In this document: positions 53,000 to 63,263 of the stretch, piece after piece
Numbering within the stretch: position 1 is the first letter of the stretch
Layout: every line of letters starts with the position of its first letter
From: an uncultured Pelagimonas sp.
GTDB taxonomy: Bacteria > Pseudomonadota > Alphaproteobacteria > Rhodobacterales > Rhodobacteraceae
Reading direction: 5' to 3'
Assembly (NCBI GenBank): GCA_947497905.1
Contig: CANMIH010000003.1
Coordinates: 1 to 64,000, forward strand
DNA length: 64,000 nt
Program-made: the position numbers and the translations under genes
Notes under the pieces: model-generated
What the model saw: the letters and a program-made list of their open reading frames with translations, nothing else
Database searches by the model: none
Told to the model about the DNA's origin: nothing

Positions 53000-54814
53000 A
53001 TGCAGACCACCCCGCTATACGACGCCAATGCCACCGCTGGGGGCGAACCGTTGGGCAACCTGCCGGAATGGGATCTGAGTGACCTCTATGCCAGTGCCGA
53101 TGCCCCCGAGTTGAAACGCGATCTCGACTGGCTGGAACAGGCCTGCAAAAGCTTTGCTGAAGACTATGAAGGCAAACTGGCCGAGCTGACCGCAGATGAG
53201 ATGCTGGATGCTGTAAAGCGTCAGGAGCGCATCGACGGCATTGCCGGGCGGATCATGTCCTTTGCTGGGCTGCGCTATTACCAGCTGACCACCGATGCCG
53301 AACGCGCCAAGTTCCTGTCCGACTGTCAGGAAAAGATCACCAATTTTTCGACGCCACTGGTGTTCTTTACGCTCGAGCTGAACCGGATTGACGACGACCA
53401 TCTCGATGCGCTGTTGGCCGAAAACAAAGATCTGGCCCGCTACAAGCCAATCTTTGACAAGATCCGCGCCATGAAGCCTTACCAGCTCTCTGATGAGATG
53501 GAGAAGTTTCTGCACGATCTGGGCGTGGTCGGCGATGCCTGGGAACGCCTGTTTGACGAAACCATTGCCGGGTTGACCTTCACCATCGATGGCGAAGAGC
53601 TCAACATCGAGGCCACGCTAAACTTCCTGACCGAACAGGATCGGGACAAACGTGAAGTCGCCTCGCGCGAATTGGCCCGTGTGTTCAACGACAATATCAA
53701 AACTTTTGCCCGTGTGCATAACACGCAGGCCAAGGAAAAAGAGATCCTTGACCGCTGGCGTGGTATGCCCACCGCACAGACCGGACGGCACCTGTCGAAC
53801 CACGTGGAACCTGAGGTTGTTGAGGCCCTACGCAACGCCGTTGTTGCGGCCTATCCCCGCCTGAGCCACCGGTATTATGAGCTGAAACGCAAGTGGCTGG
53901 GTCTGGATCGCATGCAGGTCTGGGACCGCAACGCGCCTCTGCCGATGGAAAGCACCCGCATCGTCGATTGGGACGAAGCGCAGAAAACCGTCATGGACGC
54001 CTATTCCGCCTTTGATCCGCGCATGGGCGATCTGGCCGAGCCGTTCTTTAAGAAGGGCTGGATCGACGCCGGGGTCAAACCGGGTAAGGCCCCGGGTGCC
54101 TTTGCCCACCCCACGGTCACCGATGTGCACCCATATGTGATGTTGAACTATCTCGGCAAACCCCGTGACGTGATGACCCTCGCGCATGAGCTAGGCCATG
54201 GAGTGCATCAAGTTCTGGCCGCCGGTCAGGGTGAGATGCTGTCCTCGACCCCGCTGACACTGGCGGAAACCGCCTCGGTCTTTGGTGAGATGCTCACCTT
54301 CCGGGCCATGCTCGATGGCGCAAAAGACAAGGCCGAGCGCAAGGTCATGCTGGCGGGCAAAGTTGAGGATATGATCAACACCGTTGTGCGCCAGATCGCC
54401 TTCTACGACTTCGAATGCAAACTGCATGAGGCCCGCCGCAAGGGCGAACTGACCCCGGATGACATCAATGCCCTCTGGATGAGCGTGCAGGGCGAAAGCC
54501 TCGGCCCGGCATTTGACTTCATGGACGGCTATGAAACCTTCTGGGCCTATATCCCGCACTTCGTGCATTCGCCCTTCTACGTCTATGCTTATGCCTTCGG
54601 CGATGGTCTGGTGAACGCGCTTTACGCCGCTTATCAAGAGGCCCCCGAAGGGTTCCAGGACAAGTATTTCGACATGCTCAAAGCTGGTGGATCGAAACAC
54701 CACAAAGAGCTCCTCGCACCTTTTGGGCTGGATGCTTCGGATCCAACCTTCTGGGACAAAGGGCTGTCGATGATCGAAGGTTTCATCGACGAACTGGAAG
54801 CCATGGAAGAGTAA
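53000..54814 (+). CDS. pepF: Oligoendopeptidase F (M3 family)
   Basis: 604 residues. The zinc motif is HELGH in MTLAHELGHGVHQV (near 397), and the third ligand Glu lies in TLAETASVFGEM about 28 residues later, as in M3B oligopeptidases. The N-terminal helical region encloses the site, so only short peptides are cut in the cytoplasm. AGGAG is 9 bases before the ATG. A terminator follows. Confidence 0.93.
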   Translation: MQTTPLYDANATAGGEPLGNLPEWDLSDLYASADAPELKRDLDWLEQACKSFAEDYEGKLAELTADEMLDAVKRQERIDGIAGRIMSFAGLRYYQLTTDAERAKFLSDCQEKITNFSTPLVFFTLELNRIDDDHLDALLAENKDLARYKPIFDKIRAMKPYQLSDEMEKFLHDLGVVGDAWERLFDETIAGLTFTIDGEELNIEATLNFLTEQDRDKREVASRELARVFNDNIKTFARVHNTQAKEKEILDRWRGMPTAQTGRHLSNHVEPEVVEALRNAVVAAYPRLSHRYYELKRKWLGLDRMQVWDRNAPLPMESTRIVDWDEAQKTVMDAYSAFDPRMGDLAEPFFKKGWIDAGVKPGKAPGAFAHPTVTDVHPYVMLNYLGKPRDVMTLAHELGHGVHQVLAAGQGEMLSSTPLTLAETASVFGEMLTFRAMLDGAKDKAERKVMLAGKVEDMINTVVRQIAFYDFECKLHEARRKGELTPDDINALWMSVQGESLGPAFDFMDGYETFWAYIPHFVHSPFYVYAYAFGDGLVNALYAAYQEAPEGFQDKYFDMLKAGGSKHHKELLAPFGLDASDPTFWDKGLSMIEGFIDELEAMEE

Positions 54815-54836
54815 TCTTCCCATCTCTCAATCAGAC

Positions 54837-54869
54837 AAGGCGCTCTCTAAACCAGAGGGCGCCTTTTTC
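54837..54869. terminator. Terminator between pepF and flagellin
   Basis: AAGGCGCTCTCT pairs with AGAGGGCGCCTT around a 5-base loop, followed by TTTTT on the plus strand; the flagellin stop is within it. Confidence 0.75.
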
Positions 54870-56167
54870 TATTGCAGCAGACGGAGCACCACTTCGGGCG
54901 CACGATTTGCAATTGAAAGCGATTGCACTGCCAGTTGTTGCTGCACCTGAAGCGCCTTTTGTTTGGCTGAGGCCGCTTCCATATCCGCATCCACCAAACG
55001 CCCAATTCCCTCGGTCATCGACGTGACAAGCTTTGAGGTGAATTTGGATTGCTGGTCCAACCGTTGCTGATCCGACCCAAGGGAGGCGGCGGCCTCAATC
55101 GCAGATCCCAACATGATCTCGGTTGTCACCAGCGCCTTTTGCAAGCCTGCGTCAGAGGTGACATCCAGATCTGCCAATTCGGCTAATTCGCCCGCAGCGA
55201 CGCTGCCCGCGCTGGCACTTAGGGTCGACACACGTACCTGAAGCGTGTCCATGGCCGTTGTCACATTGGAGCTGACCTTCAGCGACGCGCCCTGCGCCTC
55301 AAAATTCAGCACTTCAGGATCAAGATCATTTTCAACGGCATAGACCTGCCAGGTGTCGACCATACCCTTGGCCACATCACTAAGCGTATCTCCGTCGCGT
55401 GCCACATAGCCCAAGCCGGTCAAAGCCACGTCAAATTGGGTTGGCACCCAGGTCAGCTGGGTGCGGTAGTCGTTTTGCGCAAAGCTCGATCCGTCGAAAT
55501 CCGTGCCAAACATCGACAGGGCAAACACCGTGCCCCCTTCAACTGTTTGACCGCTCAGATCGATATCAGCGGATTGCGTGGCATTCAGCGTCGCACTTCC
55601 GGCAACGGCGTTGAACACGCCCCCGCCCATTGCAACCGACCCACTGTCCATCGTGAGATCCGCGCGCTCCACGACAACGTCATTGGCCTTCACACCCTCA
55701 ATCGCACGTGACAGAGAACCCAGGACGGTCATCTGTCCGTCCCCCTCCTGTTGGCCGGCGTGTTTGAGAAGGTTTTGCCCATTAAAGCTCGCGGCATTCA
55801 CAACCGCGTTGATCTGATCACGCAACGCATCAATATCGGTCTGGATCTTGCCCCGGTCGACGTTTTCTTCCTGCGCCGCAACAACCTTACCTTTGATATC
55901 CGTCAACAGATCAACAACAGTCTCAGCCCCCTGCCGTCCCACCGAAATAGTGGATTGCGCAAGGCTGAGCCCCTCTTGGATCTGTTTATATCCTGCCACA
56001 TCGGCCTGCATGACTTTTGAAATCGCCCAGACCGCGGCATCATTTTGCGCCGTGGCCACCCGTTTCCCGGTGCCGATCTGATCCTGAACCGTTGCCAGAC
56101 CGGTATTGACCGATCGCAAGGTTTCGAGCGCAGTTTGCGCCCCTGAATTTGTTAAGACACTAGACAT
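54869..56167 (-). CDS. Flagellin
   Basis: 432 residues. The D0/D1 ends are conserved: N-terminal LRSVNTGLATVQDQIGTGKR with QNDAAVWAISKVMQADVAGY, and C-terminal LVDADMEAASAKQKALQVQQ with IANRAPEVVLRLLQ. The middle (about 130-330) is a variable beta region with one unusual acidic block around LSDVAKGMVDTWQVYAVEND. It is the filament subunit. A 7-bp inverted repeat (TAACGCT/AGCGTTA, 56317-56352) lies upstream and could be a regulator site. Confidence 0.92.
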   Translation of the reverse strand: MSSVLTNSGAQTALETLRSVNTGLATVQDQIGTGKRVATAQNDAAVWAISKVMQADVAGYKQIQEGLSLAQSTISVGRQGAETVVDLLTDIKGKVVAAQEENVDRGKIQTDIDALRDQINAVVNAASFNGQNLLKHAGQQEGDGQMTVLGSLSRAIEGVKANDVVVERADLTMDSGSVAMGGGVFNAVAGSATLNATQSADIDLSGQTVEGGTVFALSMFGTDFDGSSFAQNDYRTQLTWVPTQFDVALTGLGYVARDGDTLSDVAKGMVDTWQVYAVENDLDPEVLNFEAQGASLKVSSNVTTAMDTLQVRVSTLSASAGSVAAGELAELADLDVTSDAGLQKALVTTEIMLGSAIEAAASLGSDQQRLDQQSKFTSKLVTSMTEGIGRLVDADMEAASAKQKALQVQQQLAVQSLSIANRAPEVVLRLLQ

Positions 56168-56404
56168 TTTTCACGCCCACATCCGTCGGGTGCCGCTTCC
56201 TCGCCGCACACCGTGGTCCCACATTGAATTTGGCATTCTACCCAATGCTGACCTCAGGCCCCCGCCCGGTCAGCTCACCCCACAGGCAGATTAGGGCAAA
56301 ACTCCAAGCCAATGATTAACGCTTTAAGGGCAAACGGGCCGAAATAGCGTTACTCAAAGCCGAATTTAGTGCAAAATTCATTCAGGTTTAAGGCAATCGC
56401 TCTG

Positions 56405-56674
56405 CTACTTGAGCTGACTGTCCTTCGAGCCGCGGCGGTTGATCCCACTGCGCGCTACATACCGCGTGTCACGCTCCTGCTGACAGTCAAGGCAGAGCTT
56501 CACCCCCGGACGGGCCTCTCGGCGGGCGCGGGGGATCTCTTCCTCACATTCGGCGCAATGTGTCAGGCTATCTCCAACCGGCTGTTGTCGCGCGCGCATG
56601 CGTGCCAACTCATCGTTGACCGTGGCTTCGATCTGTTCGTTGACCGCTCCGTCTCGGGCCCATCCACCAGCCAT
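56405..56674 (-). CDS. TraR/DksA-type zinc-finger protein
   Basis: 89 residues with a C4 zinc finger CAECEEEIPRARR ... CLDCQQERD near the C-terminus, like YbiI and TraR rather than full-length DksA. It may bind RNA polymerase's secondary channel. The residue spacing C-x2-C-x17-C-x2-C is as expected. Confidence 0.85.
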   Translation of the reverse strand: MAGGWARDGAVNEQIEATVNDELARMRARQQPVGDSLTHCAECEEEIPRARREARPGVKLCLDCQQERDTRYVARSGINRRGSKDSQLK

Positions 56675-56856
56675 CTGCCTCTCCTGTGCTCAGACATCCG
56701 AAGTTACGTAGGGTTTGCCTCGTTTTCAACGCATTGCGTCGATTTTCCCTCTTTGCCGCGCATGAAACCGGCCTATGTCTTGCTTAAGTCATTCAGGACC
56801 TACCCAAGATATCGGATAGATTATCCCTCCTTCCGGTATCCCCTGTCACGACCCGC

Positions 56857-56882
56857 AAAACCCGGCCAAGTGATTGGCCGGG
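56857..56882 (-). terminator. Terminator of the DUF465 gene
   Basis: On the minus strand CCCGGCCAA pairs with TTGGCCGGG around 4 bases, followed by TTTT; it lies 28 bases after the stop codon. Confidence 0.85.
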
Positions 56883-56909
56883 TCACGCAAATTTCCGAGT
56901 TTTTCAAAT

Positions 56910-57149
56910 TTACGCTGCGCGGAGCATGCCGTAAATTTCGTCCTTCAGCGCCGCGCGCTGCTTGCGCAGCTGCTCTTCTGCCAGATTTTCAATCGGTTCA
57001 ACGTTGGTTTCCGCACGGTGGATCTTGCGGTTCACGTCATGATATTCGTCCGCCAGCTTGGCAAAATGAGCATTTTCCTGCTTCAGCGCGCTCATCTTTT
57101 CGACAAATTCCGGGAATTCCGCGGCCAGCTCATGTGGGGTGTTCGACAT
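56910..57149 (-). CDS. DUF465 (YdcH-like) small protein
   Basis: 79 residues, two helices: LAAEFPEFVEKMSALKQENA, FAKLADEYHDVNRKIHRAET and LRKQRAALKDEIYGMLRAA. This matches the DUF465/YdcH family, small alpha-helical proteins of unknown role. The start at the MSNTPHE Met has GGAG 8 bases upstream. A terminator follows. Confidence 0.85.
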   Translation of the reverse strand: MSNTPHELAAEFPEFVEKMSALKQENAHFAKLADEYHDVNRKIHRAETNVEPIENLAEEQLRKQRAALKDEIYGMLRAA

Positions 57150-57244
57150 GCGTCTCTCTCCTGTCTTTCGTTTCGAAAACAGAGTGCCAAACACCCGGCA
57201 TGGCGACTTTGATATCAATCAATCGAGATGCAGGTTTCGCGAAT

Positions 57245-57270
57245 AAAAACGCGGCCACTTGGGCCGCGTT
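57245..57270 (-). terminator. Terminator of the bet operon
   Basis: On the minus strand AACGCGGCC pairs with GGCCGCGTT around 5 bases, followed by TTT, 20 bases after the betA stop. Confidence 0.8.
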
Positions 57271-57290
57271 TCTGAACGAACACTGGAGGT

Positions 57291-58943
57291 TTAGCGCTGC
57301 TCGGTTTCCCAGTTGGGATGGATCCAAGGCGCTGCGTTTTCGGGCGGCAGAGATTTACCCAACACATGATCCGAGATCTTCTCACCTACCATGATCGACG
57401 GCGCATTGAGGTTGCCGTTGGTGATGCGTGGGAAGATCGAGCTGTCGGCCACCCGCAGCCCGTCAACGCCAATTACCTTACCCTCAGGATCAACAACCGC
57501 CATCGGATCATCCTTGGCGCCCATTTTGCAGGTGCCGCAGGGATGATAGGCGCTTTCGACATGCTCACGGATAAAGTCGTTGAGCTGCTCATCGGTCTGC
57601 AGCGCATCACCGGGCTGAATTTCATGACCACGATAATCGGCAAAGGCCTGTTGGCCAAAGATCTCACGGGTCAGACGGATACAGGTGCGGAAATCTTCCC
57701 AATCCTCTTCGGTGCTCATGTAGTTGAACAGAATCTTGGGTTTGTCTTCCGGATCGCCGGACCGCAGCGTGATCTCGCCCCGCGACGGCGACCGCATCGG
57801 TCCCACATGGGCCTGATACCCATGGCCTTCGGCCGCCACCTGACCGTCATAGCGCACGGCGATGGGCAGGAAGTGATATTGGATATCCGGATACTCAACA
57901 CCGGCCTTAGACCGGATAAAGCCCGAGCTTTCAAACTGGTTCGACGCACCGGGGCCCGAGCGGCCAAACAGCCATTTCGCCCCAACATAGGCCTTGCCCA
58001 GAAGGTTCCAGTATTTCGCCAGTGTCACCGGCTGTGTCGCGGCCTGCTGGATATAGAGCTCCAGGTGATCCTGCAGGTTTTGGCCCACACCCGGACGGTC
58101 TGCGACCACCTCAATCCCATGCTCTTTCAAATGCTCTGCCGGGCCAATGCCCGAGTGCATCAATAGCGCAGGTGAATTGATCGAGCTGGCGGAAAGAATG
58201 ACCTCGGCTTTGGCATTGATCACCTCGATCTTGCCTTTGCGGCGCACTTCGACGCCAACGGCCTTGCCGTTTTCCATCACCACTTTGCGCGCCAGCGCAT
58301 TGACCACCTGCGCGCCTTTGGCCTGCGCCGGACGCAGATAGGCCTTGGCCGCCGACCAGCGTGACCCTTCCCAGACGGTCATGTCAAAGGGGCCAAAGCC
58401 CTCTTGCTGCTCACCGTTGTAATCGCCCGTGACAGGATACCCCGCCTGACGGCCCGCTTCTACAAAGGCCTGCACAAGCGGGTTGTCGCGTTTGCCGCGC
58501 GTCACATGCAGCGGCCCCTCTTTGCCACGCCAGGAGGCATCACCACCATGACCGCCAGAGTGCCAGTCTTCCTGCCGTTTATAGTAGGGCAGCACATCAG
58601 CATAGCCCCAGCCTTCGGCCCCGCTGTCGCGCCAGTGATCAAAGTCAAGCGCATGACCGCGCACATAGATCATGCCGTTGATCGACGAGGACCCGCCCAG
58701 AACCTTGCCGCGCGGCGTGGCCAACCGGCGTCCGCCCAGATGCGGTTCCGGCTCGGATTCAAAGCCCCAATCGTAGCGTTTCATCCCCATCGGGTAGCTG
58801 AGCGCCCCCGGCATGTTGATGAATGGGCCCCAATCGGTGCCGCCGTGTTCAATGACGATCACTGACTTGCCAGCTTCGACCAAACGGTAGGCCATAGCAC
58901 AACCGGCGCTGCCTGCGCCGACAACGATATAATCCGCTTGCAT
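57291..58943 (-). CDS. betA: Choline dehydrogenase
   Basis: 550 residues of the GMC oxidoreductase family: FAD-binding [17 protein letters not shown] at the N-terminus, [20 protein letters not shown] (GMC signature 1), [19 protein letters not shown] (signature 2) and the C-terminal HPCGTCKMG block with the catalytic His. It oxidises choline to betaine aldehyde. The start at 58943 is chosen because it begins with the canonical MQADYIVVG. It is the last gene of the bet operon. Confidence 0.95.
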   Translation of the reverse strand: MQADYIVVGAGSAGCAMAYRLVEAGKSVIVIEHGGTDWGPFINMPGALSYPMGMKRYDWGFESEPEPHLGGRRLATPRGKVLGGSSSINGMIYVRGHALDFDHWRDSGAEGWGYADVLPYYKRQEDWHSGGHGGDASWRGKEGPLHVTRGKRDNPLVQAFVEAGRQAGYPVTGDYNGEQQEGFGPFDMTVWEGSRWSAAKAYLRPAQAKGAQVVNALARKVVMENGKAVGVEVRRKGKIEVINAKAEVILSASSINSPALLMHSGIGPAEHLKEHGIEVVADRPGVGQNLQDHLELYIQQAATQPVTLAKYWNLLGKAYVGAKWLFGRSGPGASNQFESSGFIRSKAGVEYPDIQYHFLPIAVRYDGQVAAEGHGYQAHVGPMRSPSRGEITLRSGDPEDKPKILFNYMSTEEDWEDFRTCIRLTREIFGQQAFADYRGHEIQPGDALQTDEQLNDFIREHVESAYHPCGTCKMGAKDDPMAVVDPEGKVIGVDGLRVADSSIFPRITNGNLNAPSIMVGEKISDHVLGKSLPPENAAPWIHPNWETEQR

Positions 58944-58974
58944 GAGCGTATTCCTCAAAACCTTCGCCCGCGAC

Positions 58975-59025
58975 ACCTGTTGCGCGGGCGGATGCCTCCG
59001 GCGGGAGTATTTGGGAAAAGAAGAC
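58975..59025 (-). repeat. Candidate intergenic repeat element (betB-betA gap)
   Basis: GCGGATGCCTCCGGCGGGAG followed by TATTTGGGAAAAGAAGA is of a kind seen repeatedly in intergenic regions of Rhodobacterales. A second, shorter copy (GAGTATTTATGAAAAGAAGA, 37236-37255) follows the valS terminator in this window. Role unknown. Confidence 0.4.
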
Positions 59026-59092
59026 GCGGGAGGAGTGGCCCCTTCTAATCCCAAAATACCCGCAGGTGCGACTGTGATCCGCGAGGGATCGT

Positions 59093-60550
59093 TTAGAAGG
59101 GCGACTCGACGTCACCCATACGAACGTAGACCGACTTCAACTGGGTAAAGTGCTCAATCGCTGCTTTGGAGTTCTCGCGCCCCACACCCGATTGTTTCGA
59201 TCCACCAAAGGGCAGTTCCACCGGCGCATCGTTGTAGGAGTTGATAAAACAGCTGCCCGCATCGATTTTGCCAATCACCCGGTGACCCCGGGTCAGATCC
59301 GCTGTGAAAACACCTGCCGACAGCCCCATCTCTGTGTCATTGGCGCGCGCAATGACGTCGTCCTCGTCTTCGAAATCCAGCACCGACATCACCGGGCCAA
59401 AGATCTCTTCACGGGCGATGGTCATATCATCGGTGACATCGGCAAATACGGTTGGCTGAATGAAAAACCCATTGCCGTCGATGGCGCCGCCGCCATAGGC
59501 CAAACGTGCCCCTTCGGCCTTGCCCTTTTCGATGTAGGACAGAACAATCTCGCGCTGAGATTTGCTCACCATCGGACCAAAGTTTGTTGCCTCATCCATC
59601 GGGTCTCCAATCACCGCAGTGTCCAGACGTTCAGCAAGACGCTTGAGGAAGGCTTCTTTGATGCCTTTTTGCACAAAGACCCGGGTGCCGTTTGAACACA
59701 CCTGACCGGTGGAATAGAAGTTCGCCAGAATAGCGCCGCCCACGGCGTTTTCCAGATCAGCGTCATCAAAGATTATCAGAGGTGACTTGCCACCAAGTTC
59801 CATGGTGACATGTTTCATTTCCGCTGCCGCTGCGGCATAGACTTTTTTGCCTGTGCCCACGGAACCGGTCAAAGACACCTTGTCGACCTCAGGGTGTGTC
59901 ACCAGCGATGCGCCAACGGACCCCATGCCCTGAATAACGTTGTAGAGACCGGCGGGCAGGCCCGCTTCATGCAGAATCTCGGCCACTTTCAGCGCGCAGA
60001 GCGGTGTGGTTTCCGAAGGTTTGAAAATCATCGCGTTGCCGCAGGCCAGCGCAGGTGCGCCTTTCCAACACGCGATCTGGGTTGGATAGTTCCAGGCCCC
60101 GATGCCGGCGCAGACACCCAGCGGCTCGCGCACGGTATAACCCCAGTCTCCACCGAGATGAACATGTTCGCCGGTGATGCTGCCCGCAAGGCTGCCGAAA
60201 TACTCAAGCGCGTCGGCACCGCTTGTGGCGTCGACATAAAGCGTCTCAGACATCGGTTTGCCGGTGTCATAGGTTTCCAGCTCGGAAAGGTCGTGGTTGC
60301 GCTCTCGGATCATATCTGCCGCGCGGCGCAGAATGCGGCCACGTTCGGTACCGCTCAGCGCGGCCCATTCGGCCTGTGCAGCCTTCGCGCTGGACACTGC
60401 GGCCTCGACCACCGCAGGGGTGGCGGCATGAACCTTGGCGATCACTTCGCCCGTGGCCGGATAGACCACTTCGATCACCTCACCGGCGGTGTCTTCCAGA
60501 TAGGCACCATTTACAAAATGGCTTGCCTTGGGTTGGGTTGCATAGCCCAT
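59093..60550 (-). CDS. betB: Betaine aldehyde dehydrogenase
   Basis: 485 residues. The aldehyde dehydrogenase motifs are [14 protein letters not shown] (catalytic Glu, near 250) and [16 protein letters not shown] (catalytic Cys, near 285); the Rossmann NAD site has GSVGTGKKV. It oxidises betaine aldehyde to glycine betaine. ATG 60550 has GGAG 6 bases upstream; another ATG 12 bases earlier lacks one. Confidence 0.95.
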   Translation of the reverse strand: MGYATQPKASHFVNGAYLEDTAGEVIEVVYPATGEVIAKVHAATPAVVEAAVSSAKAAQAEWAALSGTERGRILRRAADMIRERNHDLSELETYDTGKPMSETLYVDATSGADALEYFGSLAGSITGEHVHLGGDWGYTVREPLGVCAGIGAWNYPTQIACWKGAPALACGNAMIFKPSETTPLCALKVAEILHEAGLPAGLYNVIQGMGSVGASLVTHPEVDKVSLTGSVGTGKKVYAAAAAEMKHVTMELGGKSPLIIFDDADLENAVGGAILANFYSTGQVCSNGTRVFVQKGIKEAFLKRLAERLDTAVIGDPMDEATNFGPMVSKSQREIVLSYIEKGKAEGARLAYGGGAIDGNGFFIQPTVFADVTDDMTIAREEIFGPVMSVLDFEDEDDVIARANDTEMGLSAGVFTADLTRGHRVIGKIDAGSCFINSYNDAPVELPFGGSKQSGVGRENSKAAIEHFTQLKSVYVRMGDVESPF

Positions 60551-60598
60551 CTCATACTCCATCTCTTGGCGCGCGCGGCGCCCGATCTTTTGGCCTGT

Positions 60599-60648
60599 GC
60601 CGCCATGAGGCGACGGGGGTGGGCGGGTGGGCCGCGCCTCATGGCGGC
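60599..60648. repeat. 14-bp perfect inverted repeat with a G-quadruplex-type loop (betC-betB gap)
   Basis: GCCGCCATGAGGCG (60599-60612) and CGCCTCATGGCGGC (60635-60648) are perfect complements. The 22-base loop holds GGGGGTGGGCGGGTGGG (60615-60631), a canonical four-tract motif with one-base loops on the plus strand, which is the non-mRNA strand for bet. Confidence 0.75.
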
Positions 60649-60664
60649 CTCCCCTGCCCCAAAT

Positions 60665-62173
60665 TCATTCCCCGCGGGGAAAGCGCTGGTTCTCTTCCAC
60701 ATCGTTGAGATCCATGTGGTTGCGCATGTAGCGTTCCGATGCCTTTTGCAGCGGTTGGAAATCCCATGGATAGTATCCGCCCTGGCGCAGCGCCTCGTAG
60801 ACCACCCATCGGCGGGCCTGCGATTGGCGCACCTCGGCGTCGAACCGATCCAGATCCCAACGTTTCTCAGATTTGGCCCGCATCGCCTCAAGCGTACCGG
60901 CGTGGGCCGGATCTTCCGCGAGGTTGGTCAGCTCATGCGGATCGGCCTCAAGATCAAACAGCTGTTCCGGATCAAGATTGCAGCGGGTGTATTTCCATTT
61001 GCCATAGCGCAGCGCCACCAGAGGCGCATAAGAGGCCTCGGCCGCATATTCCATTGCCACCGGTGAGGTCCGTTCTGCCCCATTCATAATCGGCAACAGG
61101 CTCTCGCCTTCGGTCCAGGGCATCACCTCGTCCATGCTGACACCCGCCAGATCACACAGTGTCGGACACAGATCGATGGTGCTGACCGGCGCAGGCACCG
61201 ACTGACCTTCGCCACCAGGCACCGCCACCATCAAAGGCACGCGCGCAGAGCCTTCGTAGAAACACATCTTGAACCACAACCCGCGCTCGCCAAGCATATC
61301 ACCGTGGTCACTGACAAAGACAACAATCGCCTCCTGGCGGGTCTCTTCCAGCACATTCAGCAATTCGCCAATCTTATCATCGAGATATGAGATATTGGCG
61401 AAATAGGCGCGACGCGATTTGCGGATGTCGTCTTCGGTGATGTCAAAGCTGCGCCAGTCATTGGCGTCAAAGATCCGTTTGGCATGCGGATCGTGATCCT
61501 CATAGGCCTTTGCCGGAACCTCCGGCAGCAGATGTTCACAATCTTCGTAGAGATCCCAGTATTTTTTGCGCGCCACATAGGGGTCATGCGGGTGGGTGAA
61601 GCTGACGGTCAGACACCAGGGACGGTCATCTTTGCCCCGCGCCAGATCATAGAGCTTCATCTTGCCAAAATGGGCGACCTCATCGTCGTATTCCATCTGG
61701 TTCGAGATCTCGGCCACACCGGCTCCGGTCACCGAACCCATATTGTGATACCACCAGTCAATCCGCTCACCGGGTTTGCGATAATCTGGGGTCCAGCCGA
61801 AATCAGCCGGGTAGATATCGGTTGTCAGGCGGTCTTCGAACCCATGCATCTGGTCGGGCCCGACAAAATGCATCTTGCCTGACAAGGCCGTGTAATAGCC
61901 CGCCCGACGCAGGTGGTGCGCATAGGTCGGAATATCCGAGGCAAACTCGGCGGCATTGTCATAGACCCGCGTCAGGCTTGGCAACTGGCCCGACATAAAG
62001 GACGCGCGGCCCGGTGCGCACAGCGGGCTGGCGGTATAGGCGTTTTGAAACCGTGTCGACCGTTGTGCAAGCGCCTTGAGATTTGGGGCATGCAGCCAGT
62101 CGGCCGGACCATCAGGAAACAGAGTTCCGTTCAACTGGTCGACCATCACGATCAGAATATTGGGTTTAGTCAT
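60665..62173 (-). CDS. betC: Choline sulfatase
   Basis: 502 residues. The sulfatase active-site motif is CAPGR in SPLCAPGRASFMSG (near 54; the Cys becomes formylglycine), with metal-binding VMVDQLNGTLF at the N-terminus and VSDHGDMLGERGLWFK (near 285). It hydrolyses choline-O-sulfate to choline. The start overlaps the betI stop by ATGA. Together with betA and betB it makes glycine betaine from choline-O-sulfate. Confidence 0.94.
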   Translation of the reverse strand: MTKPNILIVMVDQLNGTLFPDGPADWLHAPNLKALAQRSTRFQNAYTASPLCAPGRASFMSGQLPSLTRVYDNAAEFASDIPTYAHHLRRAGYYTALSGKMHFVGPDQMHGFEDRLTTDIYPADFGWTPDYRKPGERIDWWYHNMGSVTGAGVAEISNQMEYDDEVAHFGKMKLYDLARGKDDRPWCLTVSFTHPHDPYVARKKYWDLYEDCEHLLPEVPAKAYEDHDPHAKRIFDANDWRSFDITEDDIRKSRRAYFANISYLDDKIGELLNVLEETRQEAIVVFVSDHGDMLGERGLWFKMCFYEGSARVPLMVAVPGGEGQSVPAPVSTIDLCPTLCDLAGVSMDEVMPWTEGESLLPIMNGAERTSPVAMEYAAEASYAPLVALRYGKWKYTRCNLDPEQLFDLEADPHELTNLAEDPAHAGTLEAMRAKSEKRWDLDRFDAEVRQSQARRWVVYEALRQGGYYPWDFQPLQKASERYMRNHMDLNDVEENQRFPRGE

Positions 62174-62739
62174 GCCTTCTCCTCCAACAAGGCCCGAGCC
62201 ACATGGCGCACCTTTTCGGCGGCGCCCTGCATGCCTTTGCCGCTCAGAGCGGCGCGCAGATAAACGCCATCAATCTGAGCCGCCAAAATTGACGCGATTT
62301 CCTGAGGGTCCTTGCATCGATCTTTCAAGCTATGTTTGAGATTGCTGTGCAGACGGCGCTGATAGATTTTCAACAGCCGCGCCGCATCTTCGTCGCGCTG
62401 CGCCAGAACGTAAAAGTTCAGCCATGCCGAAATGGCAGCGGGGGTAAAACAGCTGCCGACAAAGTTGGCATCGATCAAGGCCTCAAGCCGCTGCCCAGCA
62501 GGGGCTGCGATCAGCGCAAGACGCACCTCTTCAGAATACTCCGCAAGAATATGGCGCATGGCCGCGAGGAAAATCTGAGCCTTGCCGCCAAAGTAATGAT
62601 GCGCCAGCGCGCTCGACATTCCGGCGCGTTTGGCGATCTGACCAACGGTCACATCCAGGCTACCTGCCTCGCCGATCACATCGACGGTGGCGGCCACCAG
62701 GGCTTTTCTACGTAAAGGTTCTTGTCCGATCTTAGGCAT
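62170..62739 (-). CDS. betI: TetR-family repressor BetI
   Basis: 189 residues. The start at MPKIGQEPLRRKALV matches the BetI N-terminus; the TetR helix-turn-helix is VTVGQIAKRAGMSSALAHHYF (near 28-48), and the C-terminal ligand domain is typical. It represses the bet genes and is released by choline. A palindrome lies 20 bases upstream of its ATG. Translation is coupled to betC. Confidence 0.94.
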   Translation of the reverse strand: MPKIGQEPLRRKALVAATVDVIGEAGSLDVTVGQIAKRAGMSSALAHHYFGGKAQIFLAAMRHILAEYSEEVRLALIAAPAGQRLEALIDANFVGSCFTPAAISAWLNFYVLAQRDEDAARLLKIYQRRLHSNLKHSLKDRCKDPQEIASILAAQIDGVYLRAALSGKGMQGAAEKVRHVARALLEEKA

Positions 62740-62758
62740 AGGACAAGTGCTGCCGGTT

Positions 62759-62776
62759 ATTGACTGACAAGTCAAT
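62759..62776. promoter_or_regulatory. BetI-like operator upstream of betI
   Basis: ATTGACT-GACA-AGTCAAT is a perfect 7-bp inverted repeat in front of betI, in line with the TTGAxT...AxTCAA type BetI sites. It is likely the operon's own control site. Confidence 0.65.
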
Positions 62777-62952
62777 CAAAATCAACGCGACGCAAATCCA
62801 CCAAATCTGACACGGTGACATACCGATCAGACCGCTCCGGTGAACCTTTTGAAAACAATAAATTTATCCGATCACACGATCAGATTTGCCATGATACGCC
62901 TTTTGTATCAGGCCAGCCCGGGGCCACTCAAATGGCCCCCAAAAGGCCGATC

Positions 62953-63150
62953 TTACATCTCAAGGGTGCCAAGCACGTGGTTCTGCGGAAGCTTTGCTAC
63001 TTCAACGCCACCTTCGGTGCGACGCAGATTGAAACCATAGCCGCGCATACGGAAGCGCCATTCGGTTTCGGACAGAACCTTCTCACGCTCACTTAGCAGA
63101 AAGGCTTCGATCTCTTGCATCTCTTTGGACATATTCATCTCCATGATCAT
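62953..63150 (-). CDS. Small conserved-looking hypothetical protein
   Basis: 65 residues (59-60 if a later Met is used): a helix MQEIEAFLLSEREKVLSETE, then WRFRMRGYGFNLRRTEGGVE, then a hydrophobic end NHVLGTLEM. The pattern of a helix plus a beta hairpin suggests a folded domain. No family is recognised. It stands alone between betI and the exporter gene. Confidence 0.55.
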   Translation of the reverse strand: MIMEMNMSKEMQEIEAFLLSEREKVLSETEWRFRMRGYGFNLRRTEGGVEVAKLPQNHVLGTLEM

Positions 63151-63263
63151 CGTTAAACTCCATCTTCAGGCTACTCAGGTATGTCCTGAAAAATGGTAAA
63201 CGAATGCGGCGAGAATACGCTCTCATCAAGGTTAGATCATGAAACAATGAAAACCAATTTGGG

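Noticed and set aside
57318-58166. 282-codon frame opposite betA.
   Set aside because: Antisense shadow of a conserved GMC oxidoreductase gene.
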